From Cutaneotrichosporon cavernicola (taxonomy: Eukaryota; Basidiomycota; Tremellomycetes; Trichosporonales; Trichosporonaceae): 64,000 bases of DNA. The notes below the pieces were generated by a model that searched no databases, had not been told where the DNA came from, and worked only from the letters and a program-made list of their open reading frames with translations. The DNA is taken from the NCBI RefSeq assembly GCF_030864355.1, contig NC_083393.1, forward strand, positions 3,224,001 through 3,288,000, written 5' to 3'. Made by a program: the position numbers and the translations under genes. This document shows, piece by piece, positions 34,578-46,469 of this stretch (the first letter of the stretch is position 1; each line of letters opens with the position of its first letter).

Positions 34578-36196
34578 TTATGACGACGCAGCATTCGCTG
34601 CGGCAGCCAATGCAGCGGCACGCTCTTGAGGAGACGGGAGGGACTGTTTGTCGTCCGACGGCGGCGAGCTCGACTTGAACAGTAGAGTGGAGACATACTT
34701 CTTGTGGTAGCGCGAGGTCGTGGCGACACCGAGCGTGCCGTTCTTCTGGGCTGACGCCATGAGGTGGTTGAGAACGACGTGGGATGGGGTGGGGAGGATG
34801 GCGTTGTCATCGACGGCCTCTGCCTGGGGGCCGCTTGCGTTGGCCGGGACCGGCTCGAGTGGACGCCGGGGTTCAGAGTTGAGGATAACCTGGACGTCAG
34901 CCACATGGTCTCAGATAGCAAACACACCTTCTCTAAAATACGGGGCAGTTGAGGGGGCTTGGGCACGGGCGCAAAGTACGGCGCCGTGCTGACAAACTGC
35001 CGCAGCACATCGTTTGAGTACATCTGCGGCAGCTCCTCAAGGTACTGGTACAGCACGAGGGCGGTTGGAAGCTCGCTCGTCCACTGGTGCGGGTCAACGT
35101 CCTCCGCCTTGGTCGCGGGCTTGGCGTCCATGGCCCACTCGGCTGCCAGCTCCTCCTCGGTCTTTGGCGCGTCGACCTCGATCCAGTTGACGAGCGTGCC
35201 GTCGTCATCGGTGGCAGCTGGGATGGCCTTGGAGCATCGCCACGAGTCGTCGACAATAAACTTTAGGCGGTACTGTCCTGGTGCGAGGCGGAGGACCGTG
35301 TTAAAGTCGTGCGTGCTCTTCTTCAATTTGACGCGCCCACGCCAGTTGTCGGCAAAGTTGCCAGTCACGTAGACGTTCCTGCCACCGCCATTCCACTGAA
35401 TCGGCACGTCGACGAGCCCGTCGCGCTTGGCCTTGGCGTCGTCTGTCCCAGCCGCAGATACGGGTGGGGCCGGGGTCGCGGCCGCCGTCGGGGGAGGAGG
35501 GGTGAGGCCGGTGCGGTGCGGCGAGTCGACAAGGTTGACCTGCGGCCGTGGACGGTGCGCGCGGTCATGTGGGAGCTCTGCAGCAATGGCGCGAGGTGAG
35601 CGAATAGGGATGGGCCGGGAAGGGACGTGCGTGCTCGAGTCGTTGACGGGGACAACGGTCACGCCCGGGATGACAGAGCCGCTAGACGGTGGCATGAGGT
35701 TGCCGCTGTCGACGGCAGGACCAGCGCTACCCTGCTGCTGGTGAGGCGATGCAGATGCACCTGGCGACGAGGTCGAACCACCTGATGCGCTGTTGGATGG
35801 GAGGGACGAGTTGGCTGGAGCGTTTGATGCGCTGGCGTTTGCGGTCTGAGTGGCTGTTGTGGGTTGAGGGGAAGCTGGGGTAAAGCTGAGCTTGTTGAGG
35901 TCTGGGAGTTCGAGACTCTTGCGCCTGCGAGGGCTAGCGCTACCTGGCTTTTGCTGTGAAGGAGAGGTAATGGAGTTTTCGGAGAGTGGTGAAGAGACGC
36001 CGTGCGCAGCGGGTTGACCTTGTTGACCCTGTTGTTGTGAGCGCTGAGGCATGGGCAGGCGAAGGTTGGGATGCCTTCGCTGTGATGAAGCGCGAGCCAA
36101 GTCTGTGAGAGGGGAGGTTGATGACTGTGCACCTCCCTTCCCACTTGGAGATGAGTGAGAGCCTGAAGCGTTATGTTGTGAGGGGGTGTTACCCAT
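34578..36196 (-). CDS. GAL83: AMPK/SNF1 complex beta subunit (Gal83/Sip2 type)
   Basis: Two exons, 34928-36196 and 34578-34889, with a 38-nt intron; 526 aa. The beta subunit is the scaffold that joins the SNF1 kinase to its gamma subunit and sets its location. The start MGNTPSQ fits the N-myristoylation consensus (Gly2, Ser6). About 230 disordered residues follow. The AMPK1-CBM glycogen-binding domain is at about 262-345 (IQWNGGGRNVYVTGNFADNW, then LAPGQYRLKFIVDDSW). The C-terminal ASC domain is at about 410-505 (PPQLPRILEKVILN, then VVLNHLMASAQKNGTLGV, TTSRYHKKYVSTLLF), cut by the intron. It is transcribed away from SNF1 over a shared 1644-bp region. Only one beta gene is seen here; whether others exist elsewhere is unknown. 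Confidence 0.94.
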
Positions 36197-37840
36197 GGTG
36201 TAGAAGAGGTATGATGGGATAGAGGAGAGCACAGAGGGTCGGTCTCTCAAGAGAGTGGAGTGCAAGTCAACTGAGGTGGAGTGACTACAGGAAGCTGTCA
36301 AGCTGTCAACGTGCAACCTCAGAGGGGCGGTAGATAGGGGGTGATCAACCTCACTCTTGATTCATCTCATTGGCTAATCGGATAATGGTAGGATTGGATC
36401 ATTGGGTGGCAACAAGTCACCTCCAAGTCTCCCCTCCCTCCTCCCCTCCACCTTCCCTCCACCTTCCCTCCACTTGTCACTTTTGATATTAACTATTAAC
36501 CACTAATAGATGATGGCACAGACCTGCCCACCGAGTATTTCCCCTTTTTCCCCTCTTTCACCTTTTCCCTTGCATCCCTGACTACTGTTAAATTGTAAAT
36601 AACACTTTGAGAATCCTATAACAAAAGACTCCCTCCTTAAGGCCTCCTTTGGAGCACCAAACAAGATATGATTCCACCTTGCTTCATCCCTTGATTCTTC
36701 CCGGAAACCCCCGCTGTTTACATATTCCCCCACCTTTCAAAACTACAAACTACAACTACAACACGTCATTGCATCATCACCCTTAGGCGCCTCTGACGCC
36801 AACAGGTCAGCGCTCCTCACAAACTACATTCACCTGACTCGGATCCCTATTCTTGGTCTCTCGCCCACTATGTTGGTACCAACAGGCAGCTGGCGTGTGA
36901 AGCATCTCCTCTCCAGGAGGCTTGCCTCCTTGATAAATGCGGAACTCGCGTTGGTAGCGGGATGACGGGATGACACGCCTCGGTTGGAGTTGGTGGGACC
37001 TCACCAGGGCCGCTAATTGAGGTCCGCAGGTCCGCGATCGTGGACGCGCTGCCTGACGATAGCTTTGGTGTTTTGGCAGCTTGCAGCTTGGTAGCTTGGG
37101 CTTTCACTTTGAACTCGTCACGTTAAAGTCTGAAGACACCAACTAGATTATTAGATTGTGGATTGTATGGCGCCGATGTCGCGCCAAGAGGACGGCGATC
37201 ATGATAAGGGGGATTACTATTGGACTTGAGGGCAAGTCAAGTCAATAGATCAGTCAAGAGATCTGAGACTGATTCAACCCTGAAACACCTAGTTTACACC
37301 TCCAACACTCCTCTCCAGTACTCCAGTGCCACTTCTCCCTCTAGTAACTCTTTTGTCACTCGAATCCATTCCATCATTACGACCTCGCTCTGCTCGCCTA
37401 TTCCTCTGCATACAGACACACCTTGCATGTTTGCACCTGGCCATGTTAATGTCACGATTAGTTGAAATCTGATGTAGTTGGGACCTTTGGGAGACGACGG
37501 GAATACAAATTACCTAATTCCACGTATATATGTTGCGTTACCCTTAAGATCATAGGACCCTATCCGTGTGTAGTTGTGGGCCAAAAGGCAGCAGTTGACT
37601 GGAAGGGTAGTTGGGTAGCAGAACAGTGACCAACTAGTGCTGGCAACACCACGGCCACCACCTCACCACCACTTGAAACCACTTGTCACTCTCATCACTT
37701 GCCCATCCACTCGTCATCTGTCCAACAGTCCACCTGTACTTCACGTCGTCAAGCCGTCATCACTCCCACAACTACGAGACACTCCCCACACATCACACCG
37801 ACACTCCCCACCCGCCACCCATACCCACACCCACACCACC
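36197..37840. promoter_or_regulatory. shared 1.6-kb upstream region of AMPK beta and SNF1
   Basis: The start codons of the two SNF1-complex subunits face away from each other. Both flanks are pyrimidine-rich leaders (36185-36480 on the minus side, 37630-37840 on the plus side). The region includes a short direct repeat of CTTCCCTCCAC at about 36443-36475 and AT-rich DNA at 36480-36780. The short open frames at 36503-36733 and 36868-37107 show no protein-like features. No RNA gene was recognised. Confidence 0.55.
36443..36475. repeat. short direct repeat, CTTCCCTCCAC
   Basis: Three near-identical 11-nt units run head to tail in the AMPK beta leader/promoter region (CCTTCCCTCCA motif). It is a simple pyrimidine repeat. 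Confidence 0.6.
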
Positions 37841-40119
37841 ATGGCGACCCGCCCGGCGCCTCCCATCCCCTCGGGCCGCTCGAGGCGCGACCTTCCTGCA
37901 GGTGCCACCGATCCCCGCTCACGACCCAAGCCCAGAATTGGCCAGTACATCATCGAGCGCACCCTCGGTACCGGCTCATTTGGCAAGGTCAAGCGTGAGT
38001 TGAGCCCTTGTCTCGGCTGCTAAAGCGCAGTTGCCACGCACGCCATCACTGGTCATCAAGTTGCACTCAAGTTAATTAACCGGAGCAAGATCACGACGCC
38101 CGACATGAACGCGCGTGTCAAGCGCGAAATCCAGTACCTCAAGGTGTTGCGGCACCCGCACATTATCAAACTGCACGTTCGTTGGAAGGGTGAGCTGACA
38201 ACAGATACGAAGTGATAACAACGCCGACGGATGTGATCATGGTGATGGAGTATGCGGGCGAAGAGCTATTCAACTACATTGTGGCCAAGGGCAAAGGCGG
38301 GGTGAGTTTCTGGAGATGGAGCGAGCTGACGACCAGATGGACGAGAATGAGGCGCGGAGGTTCTTCCAACAGATGATCAGCGCTATCGAGTACTGCCACC
38401 GGCACCACATTGTGCACCGTGACCTGAAGCCCGAGAACTTGTTCCTCGACTCGCATAACAACATCAAGATTGGCGACTTTGGCCTGTCTAACCTCATGAC
38501 GGACGGCGACTTTCTCAAGACGTCGTGTGGCAGTCCAAACTATGCTGCACCAGAGGTCATCTCGGGCAAGCTGTATTCGGGGCCCGAGATTGATGTGTGG
38601 TCCGCCGGCGTCATCATGTACGTCCTACTGTGCGGAAAGCTGCCGTTTGACGACGACCACATCCCGTCGCTGTTCAAGAAGATTGAAAGCGGGCGATACA
38701 CGATGCCGACGCACGTGTCAAAGGAGGCGCAGCATGTGCTGCAGCGCATGCTAGTTGTCGACCCCGTCAAGCGCGCGACAATTGCCGAGATCCGCAAAAT
38801 GCCGTTCTTCACCGAGCACCTCCCTCATTACCTCCAGCCGCTGCCGCCAACACCGATCTCGGAGAGATACCCTTCACTGCCAATGGACGATCTGAGCACG
38901 CTGTTACTGCTCAACGAAGGACAAGCGGACCCGAAGCAGCTTGCCGAGGAGAAGGGGCTTGTGTTCACCAACGACCTCGGCATTATTGACGCCGAGATTG
39001 TGACAGAGCTCCTCCAAAAGATCTCTACGTACACCGAGCCAATGGTGTGGGAGGCGCTGCAGAAGGAGGGCGACAACCAAGTCAAGGTCGCCTACCAGCT
39101 TGTGAGAGATCACAAGCGCATGCTGCGCGACTCGATGTACTCGTTCGACGACGAGGACCAGTCGGCGCTCGAGGACTTTATGGCGTCGTCGCCACCGGCG
39201 TGGAACGCCGAGGTGCCGCCTCCTGGCGGGCGCCCGCCTGACGCGGGCGACGGTGAGGAGAACGACCTTGACGAGGTGGATCTCGAGATCCAGGACATCC
39301 CGAACAGCCACTTCGAAGTGCTCGGGACCTCACTGCCTGGGAAGATCACACCGTCGAGCGGCGACAGCACGGAAGAGCAGGAGGCAGCGGAGCGTGCGGC
39401 GCGTGCCCTCCTCTCTCAGCCGCCTGCCCCAGCCCCAGCGTTCGAGGCCAAGCCTCTCCAGAAGCCGAGGTGGCACTTTGGTATCCGCTCCCGCTCGCCG
39501 CCAATGGAGGTCATGCTCGAGATCTACAAGACGCTCCAATTGCTGGGTATGGAGTGGCGACGCAAGGAGAACATTCCTCTGCCTGAGATCGGGCCCGTCC
39601 CGCCCGGAGGGTACACCGAGGAGGTCGAGGAGGCGCTTTGGAAGTGGCGCGAGGATAACCCGGACAAGGAGCCACCTGCGATGGGCCGCAAGCCACCTGG
39701 GAAGAAGGAGGCGGCGGCGAACGAGAAGGCCGCACAGGGACTATTCTTCGTTGAGACGCGGGCGCGGTACGGCGACGTGATGGTGAGTTAAGGTGGCGTG
39801 CATCTTCTGACTCCAGGTGCGCATGGACTTACAGCTCTACCGCGTCGACGACCAGAACTACCTCGTCGACTTCCGCAACTTTGGCTACTACCCAGTAGGC
39901 GATGCGGCGAACGGCGCTGCGCGCGAGGACGCCCCTCCCGGCTCGGTACCAGGCTCGCTGCTGAGTGTGGGGTCGCTCCCAACAAGCATGGCCAAACCCG
40001 GCACGCCAGCCAACCCCCTGCCACACACCATGGCCAAGGAGTTTGGGCACGGTGTCAGCGGCCCGTTCCACTTCCTCGAGATGGCGTGCCAGCTCATCGC
40101 AGAGCTAGCGAGCGGTTGA
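37841..40119 (+). CDS. SNF1: SNF1 / AMP-activated protein kinase, catalytic alpha subunit
   Basis: Five exons: 37841-37994, 38031-38172, 38205-38301, 38337-39782 and 39817-40119; 713 aa. Master kinase of the response to glucose limitation. The kinase domain is at about 33-290, with glycine loop GTGSFGKVK, ATP-binding Lys65 (VALKL), catalytic loop HRDLKPEN, DFG, and activation-loop Thr193 in LKTSCGSPNYAAPE. A UBA-like autoinhibitory segment follows (about 315-360). The C-terminal regulatory part (from WHFGIRSRSPP) and a KA1-like end (LYRVDDQNYLVDFRNFGYY) are complete. Intron 2 needs a GC donor (CT|GCACGT): only this restores IIKLYEV. The ATG lies in CCACCATGG. It is divergent from the beta subunit and followed by SIT4 on the same strand. 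Confidence 0.96.
38173..38204 (+). other. GC-AG intron in SNF1
   Basis: This 32-nt intron has the donor GCACGT, the branch CTGAC and an ACAG acceptor. The GT donors inside it (38177, 38181, 38191) all give the wrong phase for the invariant kinase sequence LYEVI. It is the third GC-AG candidate in the window. Confidence 0.75.
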
Positions 40120-40463
40120 GCGTAGATTCTAGTTTTGTAGCTTTATGATAATGATTTGTTCATTGCGTATGACGGAGCACTGCAGGGAATTTAAGGGGAA
40201 GTTGATTGGAGCTTAGAGTGGGGCAGAAACGGAACCAATCCCATATGAACCACTCAAAGCAACTAGTACTGTAAGCTCTTCGTCATCTATTACATCTTGC
40301 ATCCACCATCCTCATCGCACGCCCGTCACTCCATCTCTTGCCTCAACCACCTCCCGTTCGACATTAACGACCCCCTCTTCGACCGGCTCCTGAGCGCATC
40401 CGAGCTCAGCTCCAGACCACCGAGCGCACGGCGCTGCGCCGTCTCTTGTGAGACACATCAACA
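40120..40463. promoter_or_regulatory. SNF1-SIT4 intergenic region
   Basis: This 344-bp gap holds the SNF1 3' end (a TTTATGATAATGATTTG stretch just after the stop) and the C/T-rich SIT4 leader. No gene was seen. Confidence 0.5.
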
Positions 40464-41916
40464 ATGGTTGTGCCGGCATATAACGACCCGGACGCGTGGA
40501 TCGAGCATGTAAGTCAGCAAGGAAGGTGGGGAGGTTGGGTGTGGAGGGGAAGTGGCCAGGAGGAGCAGGGAGGATGAGAGGAAGGAGGTAGGAGAGGTGG
40601 TGTTTTGGCAGGGAGTGAGGAGAAGGAGGAGGAAGAGGGAGAAGAGACATCGGTCTAGAGCAAAGAGTGACGAGTGGAGCACGATGGGCAGATCTTAGGG
40701 AGCTTTGAGATGGGTGCAGAGTGTGGCAGCCTGGGAGGGTCCTCTGTCTGGAGGACATTTGCACGGCGACTTACGTTGCATCCTGAGCTTCTGACCCCGC
40801 ATGCTCCTACTCGGCCCCACATGGTCACTGTCACCTGTTGCGCCTCGCCCGGGATTCGGGACACCCGCCCATCTCTTGGTGGGGCGCTCCTAACCGTGTC
40901 TCTCCACATCCCGAGACCTCCCCATAACTTGCACGCCTTGCCGCGCTCACCCCAGATCCGACAATGCAAGCACCTCCCAGAGCGTCAGATGAAGGCGCTG
41001 TGCGCGCGCGTGGCCGACTTGCTGCTCGAGGAAAGCAACGTACATCTCGTCCAGAGCCCTGTGACAGTGTGTGGCGACATCCACGGACAGTTCTGGGACG
41101 TCCTCGAGATCTTTAGGCGGGGCGGTGAGGCGCCCAAAACGAGTTACATTTTCATGGTGCGCCCTCTTCTCCCCTCCTCTAATCACAGGGCGACTTTGTG
41201 GACCGAGGATACTACTCGCTCGAGACGTTGAGCCTGTTGCTCGCCTTGAAAGCGCGGTATCCGGAACGCATCACCCTGTTGCGCGGCAACCACGAGTCAC
41301 GCCAGATCACGCAGGTGTACGGCTTCTACGACGAGTGTATGCAAAAGTACGGCAACCCGTCGGTTTGGCGGGCTTGCTGCAACGTGTTCGACAACCTCAA
41401 CCTCGCGGCTATTATCGACTCGTCGATCCTTTGTGTCCATGGAGGACTGAGCCCAGATATCCGCACACTCGACCAGGTGCGCACAATATCTCGCGCACAG
41501 GAGGTGCCCCATGAAGGACCGTTCTGCGACCTCATGTGGTCGGATCCAGACGACGTCGAGACGTGGGCCGTGAGCCCGCGCGGTGCAGGGTGGCTGTTTG
41601 GCGGCAAGGTGACGGGCGAGGTGAGTTTGCTGACGGTGGCCGCTGACTCAAGTTCAACCACGTGAACGGGCTCAAGCTCGTTGCGCGCGCACACCAGCTC
41701 GTGCAGGAGGGCTACAAGCACATGTTTGACGAGAAGCTCGTGACGGTGTGGTCTGCGCCAAATTACTGCTACCGATGCGGGAACAGCGCGAGTATCATGC
41801 AGGTCGACGAAGAGACCAACCCGTCGTTCAAGGTATACGAGGCTGCGATCGAGAACCAGACCGACCAGAAAAACCCCGCCATGCGCCGCGCCGCCGCCCC
41901 GAGCTACTTTGTTTAG
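40464..41916 (+). CDS. SIT4: PP6-type protein phosphatase catalytic subunit (Sit4)
   Basis: Four exons: 40464-40508, 40956-41156, 41189-41620 and 41653-41916; 313 aa, the family length. A Ser/Thr phosphatase of the PP2A group. The metal and phosphate motifs are complete: GDIHGQF, GDFVDRG, GNHESR, plus HGGLSPDI and [11 protein letters not shown]. Segments such as [31 protein letters not shown] and [20 protein letters not shown] place it with Sit4/PPP6C rather than PP2A or PP4, and it ends in YFV, like the YFL tail of the group. The first exon codes only 15 residues, followed by a 447-nt intron; the other two introns are 32 nt. In yeast, Sit4 acts in cell-cycle entry, TOR signalling and Snf1 control. 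Confidence 0.94.
40509..40955 (+). other. 447-nt first intron of SIT4
   Basis: Bounded by GTAAGT and CCCAG, phase 0, with a CTAAC about 65 nt before the end. It is more than ten times longer than the common intron here. The first 160 nt are almost pure purine on the plus strand (AGGAGG-type). I looked for box C/D and H/ACA signatures and saw no convincing snoRNA. Confidence 0.7.
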
Positions 41917-42022
41917 TCTAGTGGTTGTACAACATGCATCTCATCCAGCTGTGGGCGGGGTGGCTCACAGCCTGTTCTATATCCAAGTTGTTTGCGCGTA
42001 GCTGGCCCGTTGGCTGCCCGTC

Positions 42023-43155
<1,133 letters not shown>

Positions 43156-43750
43156 GGTGGAGATGTAGAGATACTAGAGATGCTGGAGAGTGCAACTGAG
43201 ACCAAGCCGAGATGACGGGGTGGCAATTGAAATTTCAGCCAAGTGGAGGTAACCCCGCCCAACTGGTCACGTGACAGATTAGGTTCAAATTCTAATGTTT
43301 GGGTGGTAATGTGTTGTTGATACTCGAATTACACCCCAGCGACATTCAAATGATTGAAATGCAGCTGCTCTGATGCCATGCACACGCCAGAGTCTTGTAG
43401 ATGAACATCCTTTGAGCGAGCAGCTTGACATCTTGCCAGCGGGCAGCTTGGTCCTTGTCGGTGTCATTAGACTGAGCTCGAGCTGTGCCCATAGGAGTCA
43501 GGGCACTGTCATCGCTGTGGCGGTCGTGGCGGGAGGCGTGACAATTCTCGTCTGGCCTAGCCGTGCCGATGGTGACGCAATGAGGCATCTCTGCTCTGTG
43601 ACACCAAGTGGCAGGTTGTTCCGGCCATGTGTACAAGCACAGGAAGCGAGACATGATAAATGAATGGAAATAGCCCTCTCTATCCCGGCATGCCGCGTCC
43701 GAGTCGTGATTCATTCGTTGTCTACTGGTATCTACATTTCATGCCTCTTT
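43156..43750. promoter_or_regulatory. KRR1 upstream region and ABP1 3' flank
   Basis: A 595-bp gap. CACGTGAC lies at about 43268-43275, close to the KRR1 start. The short open frames at 43285-43663 lack support. No gene was seen. Confidence 0.5.
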
Positions 43751-46145
43751 CTACTCTTCATACTCGGCGAGCTGCTGCGCATACTCCTCGGGGGCCATGA
43801 CGTACGCGCTCGGGAACAGGCCGCGCTGGCCATTCGCCTCGCCCTCCCACCAGTTCTCGTCCACGCGGTCGATGTTCGTGACCTTGTCGCCCTCAGCGAA
43901 CGACAGCTCACCATCCTCGGCGGCAGCGTAGTCGTACGCCGCGACCATGTGCTCCTCCTCCTGTGCAGGAGCGGCGGCGGGGGGAGGAGGGGGAGGAGGT
44001 GGAGGGGGAGGAGGCGGAGGCGGAGGCGGCGCAACGGGCTCGGGCTCGGGCTCTGGCTCTGGCTCGTGGTGCGTCTCGTACACACCCTCACCCTCAACCA
44101 GCTCGCAGTAGTTGCTCGGGAAGAGACCCGACTCGCCGGCTGCGTTCGTGCCCGACCACCAGCCCTCGTCGACCTGGTCGATGCCCGTGATGAGCTCGCC
44201 CTCGGCAAAGCCGATTTCGCCGTCCTCCTGCGCCTCGTAGTCGTAAACCGCGTGTGCGGTCGTCCCCTCCGGCTCTGGCTCGGGAGCGGCCGGCGCGGGA
44301 GGAGGAGGCGGGGGAGGCGGGGGAGGAGGCGGAGGTGCCGCCGATGACGCAGCAACACCAGCAGCAGCAGCACCACCAATGGCAGCGGCGCCAATCCCAG
44401 CCGCGACACCCATACTCGGCCGCGAGGTCTGGGGAACGGGAGGCGGGCCTGGGACAGGGGGCAGAGGAGGGGGCGGCGTGTCGTGCAGCGTCAGGTCCTC
44501 CTTAAGGCGAGTGATCTCAGCAACCTGGTGTCAGTTTAACAAGATGGTACCAACTCACGGGATCGGCGGCCGGAGGGGGAGGAGGGGGAGGAGGGGGCGG
44601 AGGGGGAGGGGGCGGGGCTGGCGACGCGGCCTGAGGCGGGGGACGGAACGAGCTGACAGGCGGGGGACGGGGCGCTCCCCAGTCGTCGCCCTCCTCCTCC
44701 TCTTCGTCCGAATCGGCAGGGCGCGGGGGAACCTGCCTCGGCGCAGCAGGAGTAGGGCGGGACTCCGGCATGGGAGGCTGGACAGGCGCCGCAGGCGGCG
44801 GAGAAGGGGCGCGCGCGGGAGGAGGAGGCGGCGCCGGAGCGGGAGGGGGCGAGGCCGCGCGCGCCTCGAACGAGGGCCGGGGCGAGCCCGCAGAGCCGAA
44901 GCTGGCACGCGCCGGTGCGTTCGAGGTACCGAAGCTCCCGCGGGGTCCTCTGGCCGCCGCGCCAGCGATGGCAGCCGAGCTGCGCGCCTCCTCCTCCTCG
45001 CGCTGGCGCTTGGCCTCGGCCTGGCGCTGCGACCAGGTAAGCTTCTGGCCGCTGCGCTGCTGCTGGATAGGTGCGGCAGGAGCAGCACCGCCACTCTGGA
45101 AGGCGGCCATGCGGCTCTTGAGGCTTGGGCCGGTCGAGGACGGCTCGTCATCGTTGGCAGCCGACGCGGCGCCAGGGTTCCAGCGGCTGCCAAGCTTGCC
45201 GGGCTTGGCAAGACGCACGGGCTCGTAGTTGGTACCGACGGGCGCGATGCGGTCGTCCGCTGCAGGCTTCGGAGGCTCCTGGACGCTGGGAGTTGACGCG
45301 CTCACAGGGCGAGCGGGAGGAGGAGGCGCAGCGACAGGCGCAGGGGGTGGGGAGGGCGCCCTAGGCGGCGAAGGGGCCTTGGCGGGAGAAGGCGCACGGG
45401 GCGGCACACCACCGAAAGTGGGTCTCGCAGCGGTTGGAATAGGAGGAGGACCAGGTGCGGGAGGAGGCGGCACAGCGCGGTTCGCAGCGCCGAACGCAGC
45501 AGGCTGGTGTGAGCTTGAGAAAGTGTTGAGTACAAACCTTGCCCTGGGAACCGCCGAGGCCCTGACTGGGGCGGTACGACGGCATGGGTGCCGGCTTGGA
45601 AACCGCCGGACGCGCGGGCACCGGTGCCGAGGACGAGTACTTAGAGCCGCTCGACTCCTGGATGCGCTTGTTGATGTGCTCGGGCGTCACGTCGAGGTCC
45701 GAGCGGGCCTGGATAACGAGCGTCGCGTTCTTGATGAGCTTGCTCTGCACCTGCGCGAGGTGGATGTCTGGTGTGAGCAAAGAGATAAATGGGAAGCTCA
45801 CGGAACAGGCCCTTCCTCGACTCGGGCACACCCTCTCCGCACCATGCGATGAGGACGAAACGGTCCAGCGAGCGCTGGCGTCAGAAGCGTCAGTGGATGG
45901 CTTACACTCGGGTCCTTGACGCGCGCAAAGCCGTACTGGATGCTGCTGTCAGTTTCATGTGAAAGCTCAGCAACTCACCGGCCGTCCATGAACTCGTCAG
46001 AGAAGTCCTCGAGGCCCTCGCCGGTGGCCTGGACCTTGAGCTCGTTGCCGGACTGGTTGAAGATGGCCCAGTCATAGTCTGCCGAGCCATTGATGATGGC
46101 CTGGTAGGTGGGCTGTAGGTCTGGCGCTGAGAAGCTGACCGACAT
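43751..46145 (-). CDS. ABP1: actin-binding protein 1 (ADF-H and SH3 domains)
   Basis: Six exons: 45979-46145, 45906-45942, 45802-45874, 45538-45767, 44559-45503 and 43751-44524; introns of 31-36 nt; 741 aa. Abp1 links cortical actin patches to endocytic machinery. The N-terminal ADF-homology domain (about 1-135) reads YDWAIFNQSGNELKVQATG, then FVLIAWCGEGVPESRKGLF. A long Pro-rich centre includes a basic WSQRQAEAKRQ segment and an acidic DSDEEEEEGDDW motif, as in fungal Abp1 proteins that bind Arp2/3. Two SH3 domains end the protein: AVYDYEAQEDGEIGF...GLFPSNYCELVE and AAYDYAAAEDGELSF...GLFPSAYV. Budding yeast Abp1 has one SH3, so two copies are notable, though fission yeast and animal forms vary. 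It is divergent from CDC37. Confidence 0.93.
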
Positions 46146-46469
46146 GATGGATGAAGGTGAGCTAGTTAGCGATGAGAAGAGAAGAGAGGAATGGGATCAA
46201 GTTGAATCGCCCGCCACGCAGCCGCAGCCGTAGCCCACCCTAGAAGGAAGGAGGAAAGCGGTGACGTCGAAGCAGTGAGTGGGTCAAGAATCGAACGTAA
46301 TTCCACGTGACATCCATGCGCCGATTATGCGACTCTTGCAACCTGTGATGACGACGTTCTCGGACGTTCCACAACCGACGCGACCATCTTAAGCTCACCC
46401 GTGCTCGCCACCTCTTAAATCGAGCTCGCTACCTACGCGACTCTCATTACAACCCCGAACACCCCAACA
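46146..46469. promoter_or_regulatory. bidirectional promoter ABP1 / CDC37
   Basis: This 324-bp region lies between the start codons of divergent genes. A pyrimidine/A-rich leader precedes CDC37, ending in CCCCAACAATG. Confidence 0.55.

Noticed and set aside
40509..40955. snoRNA inside the SIT4 intron
   Set aside because: CTGA boxes occur, but no matching RTGATGA C box with terminal stem, and no H/ACA hairpin pair, could be found by eye.
29970..41916. A metabolic or defence gene cluster
   Set aside because: The genes are housekeeping types on mixed strands; apart from the SNF1-complex linkage there is no shared pathway, mobile element or island-like composition.
43664..44347. 227-codon plus-strand frame antisense to ABP1
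   Set aside because: Gly/Arg runs are the complement of the ABP1 polyproline codons; a shadow.
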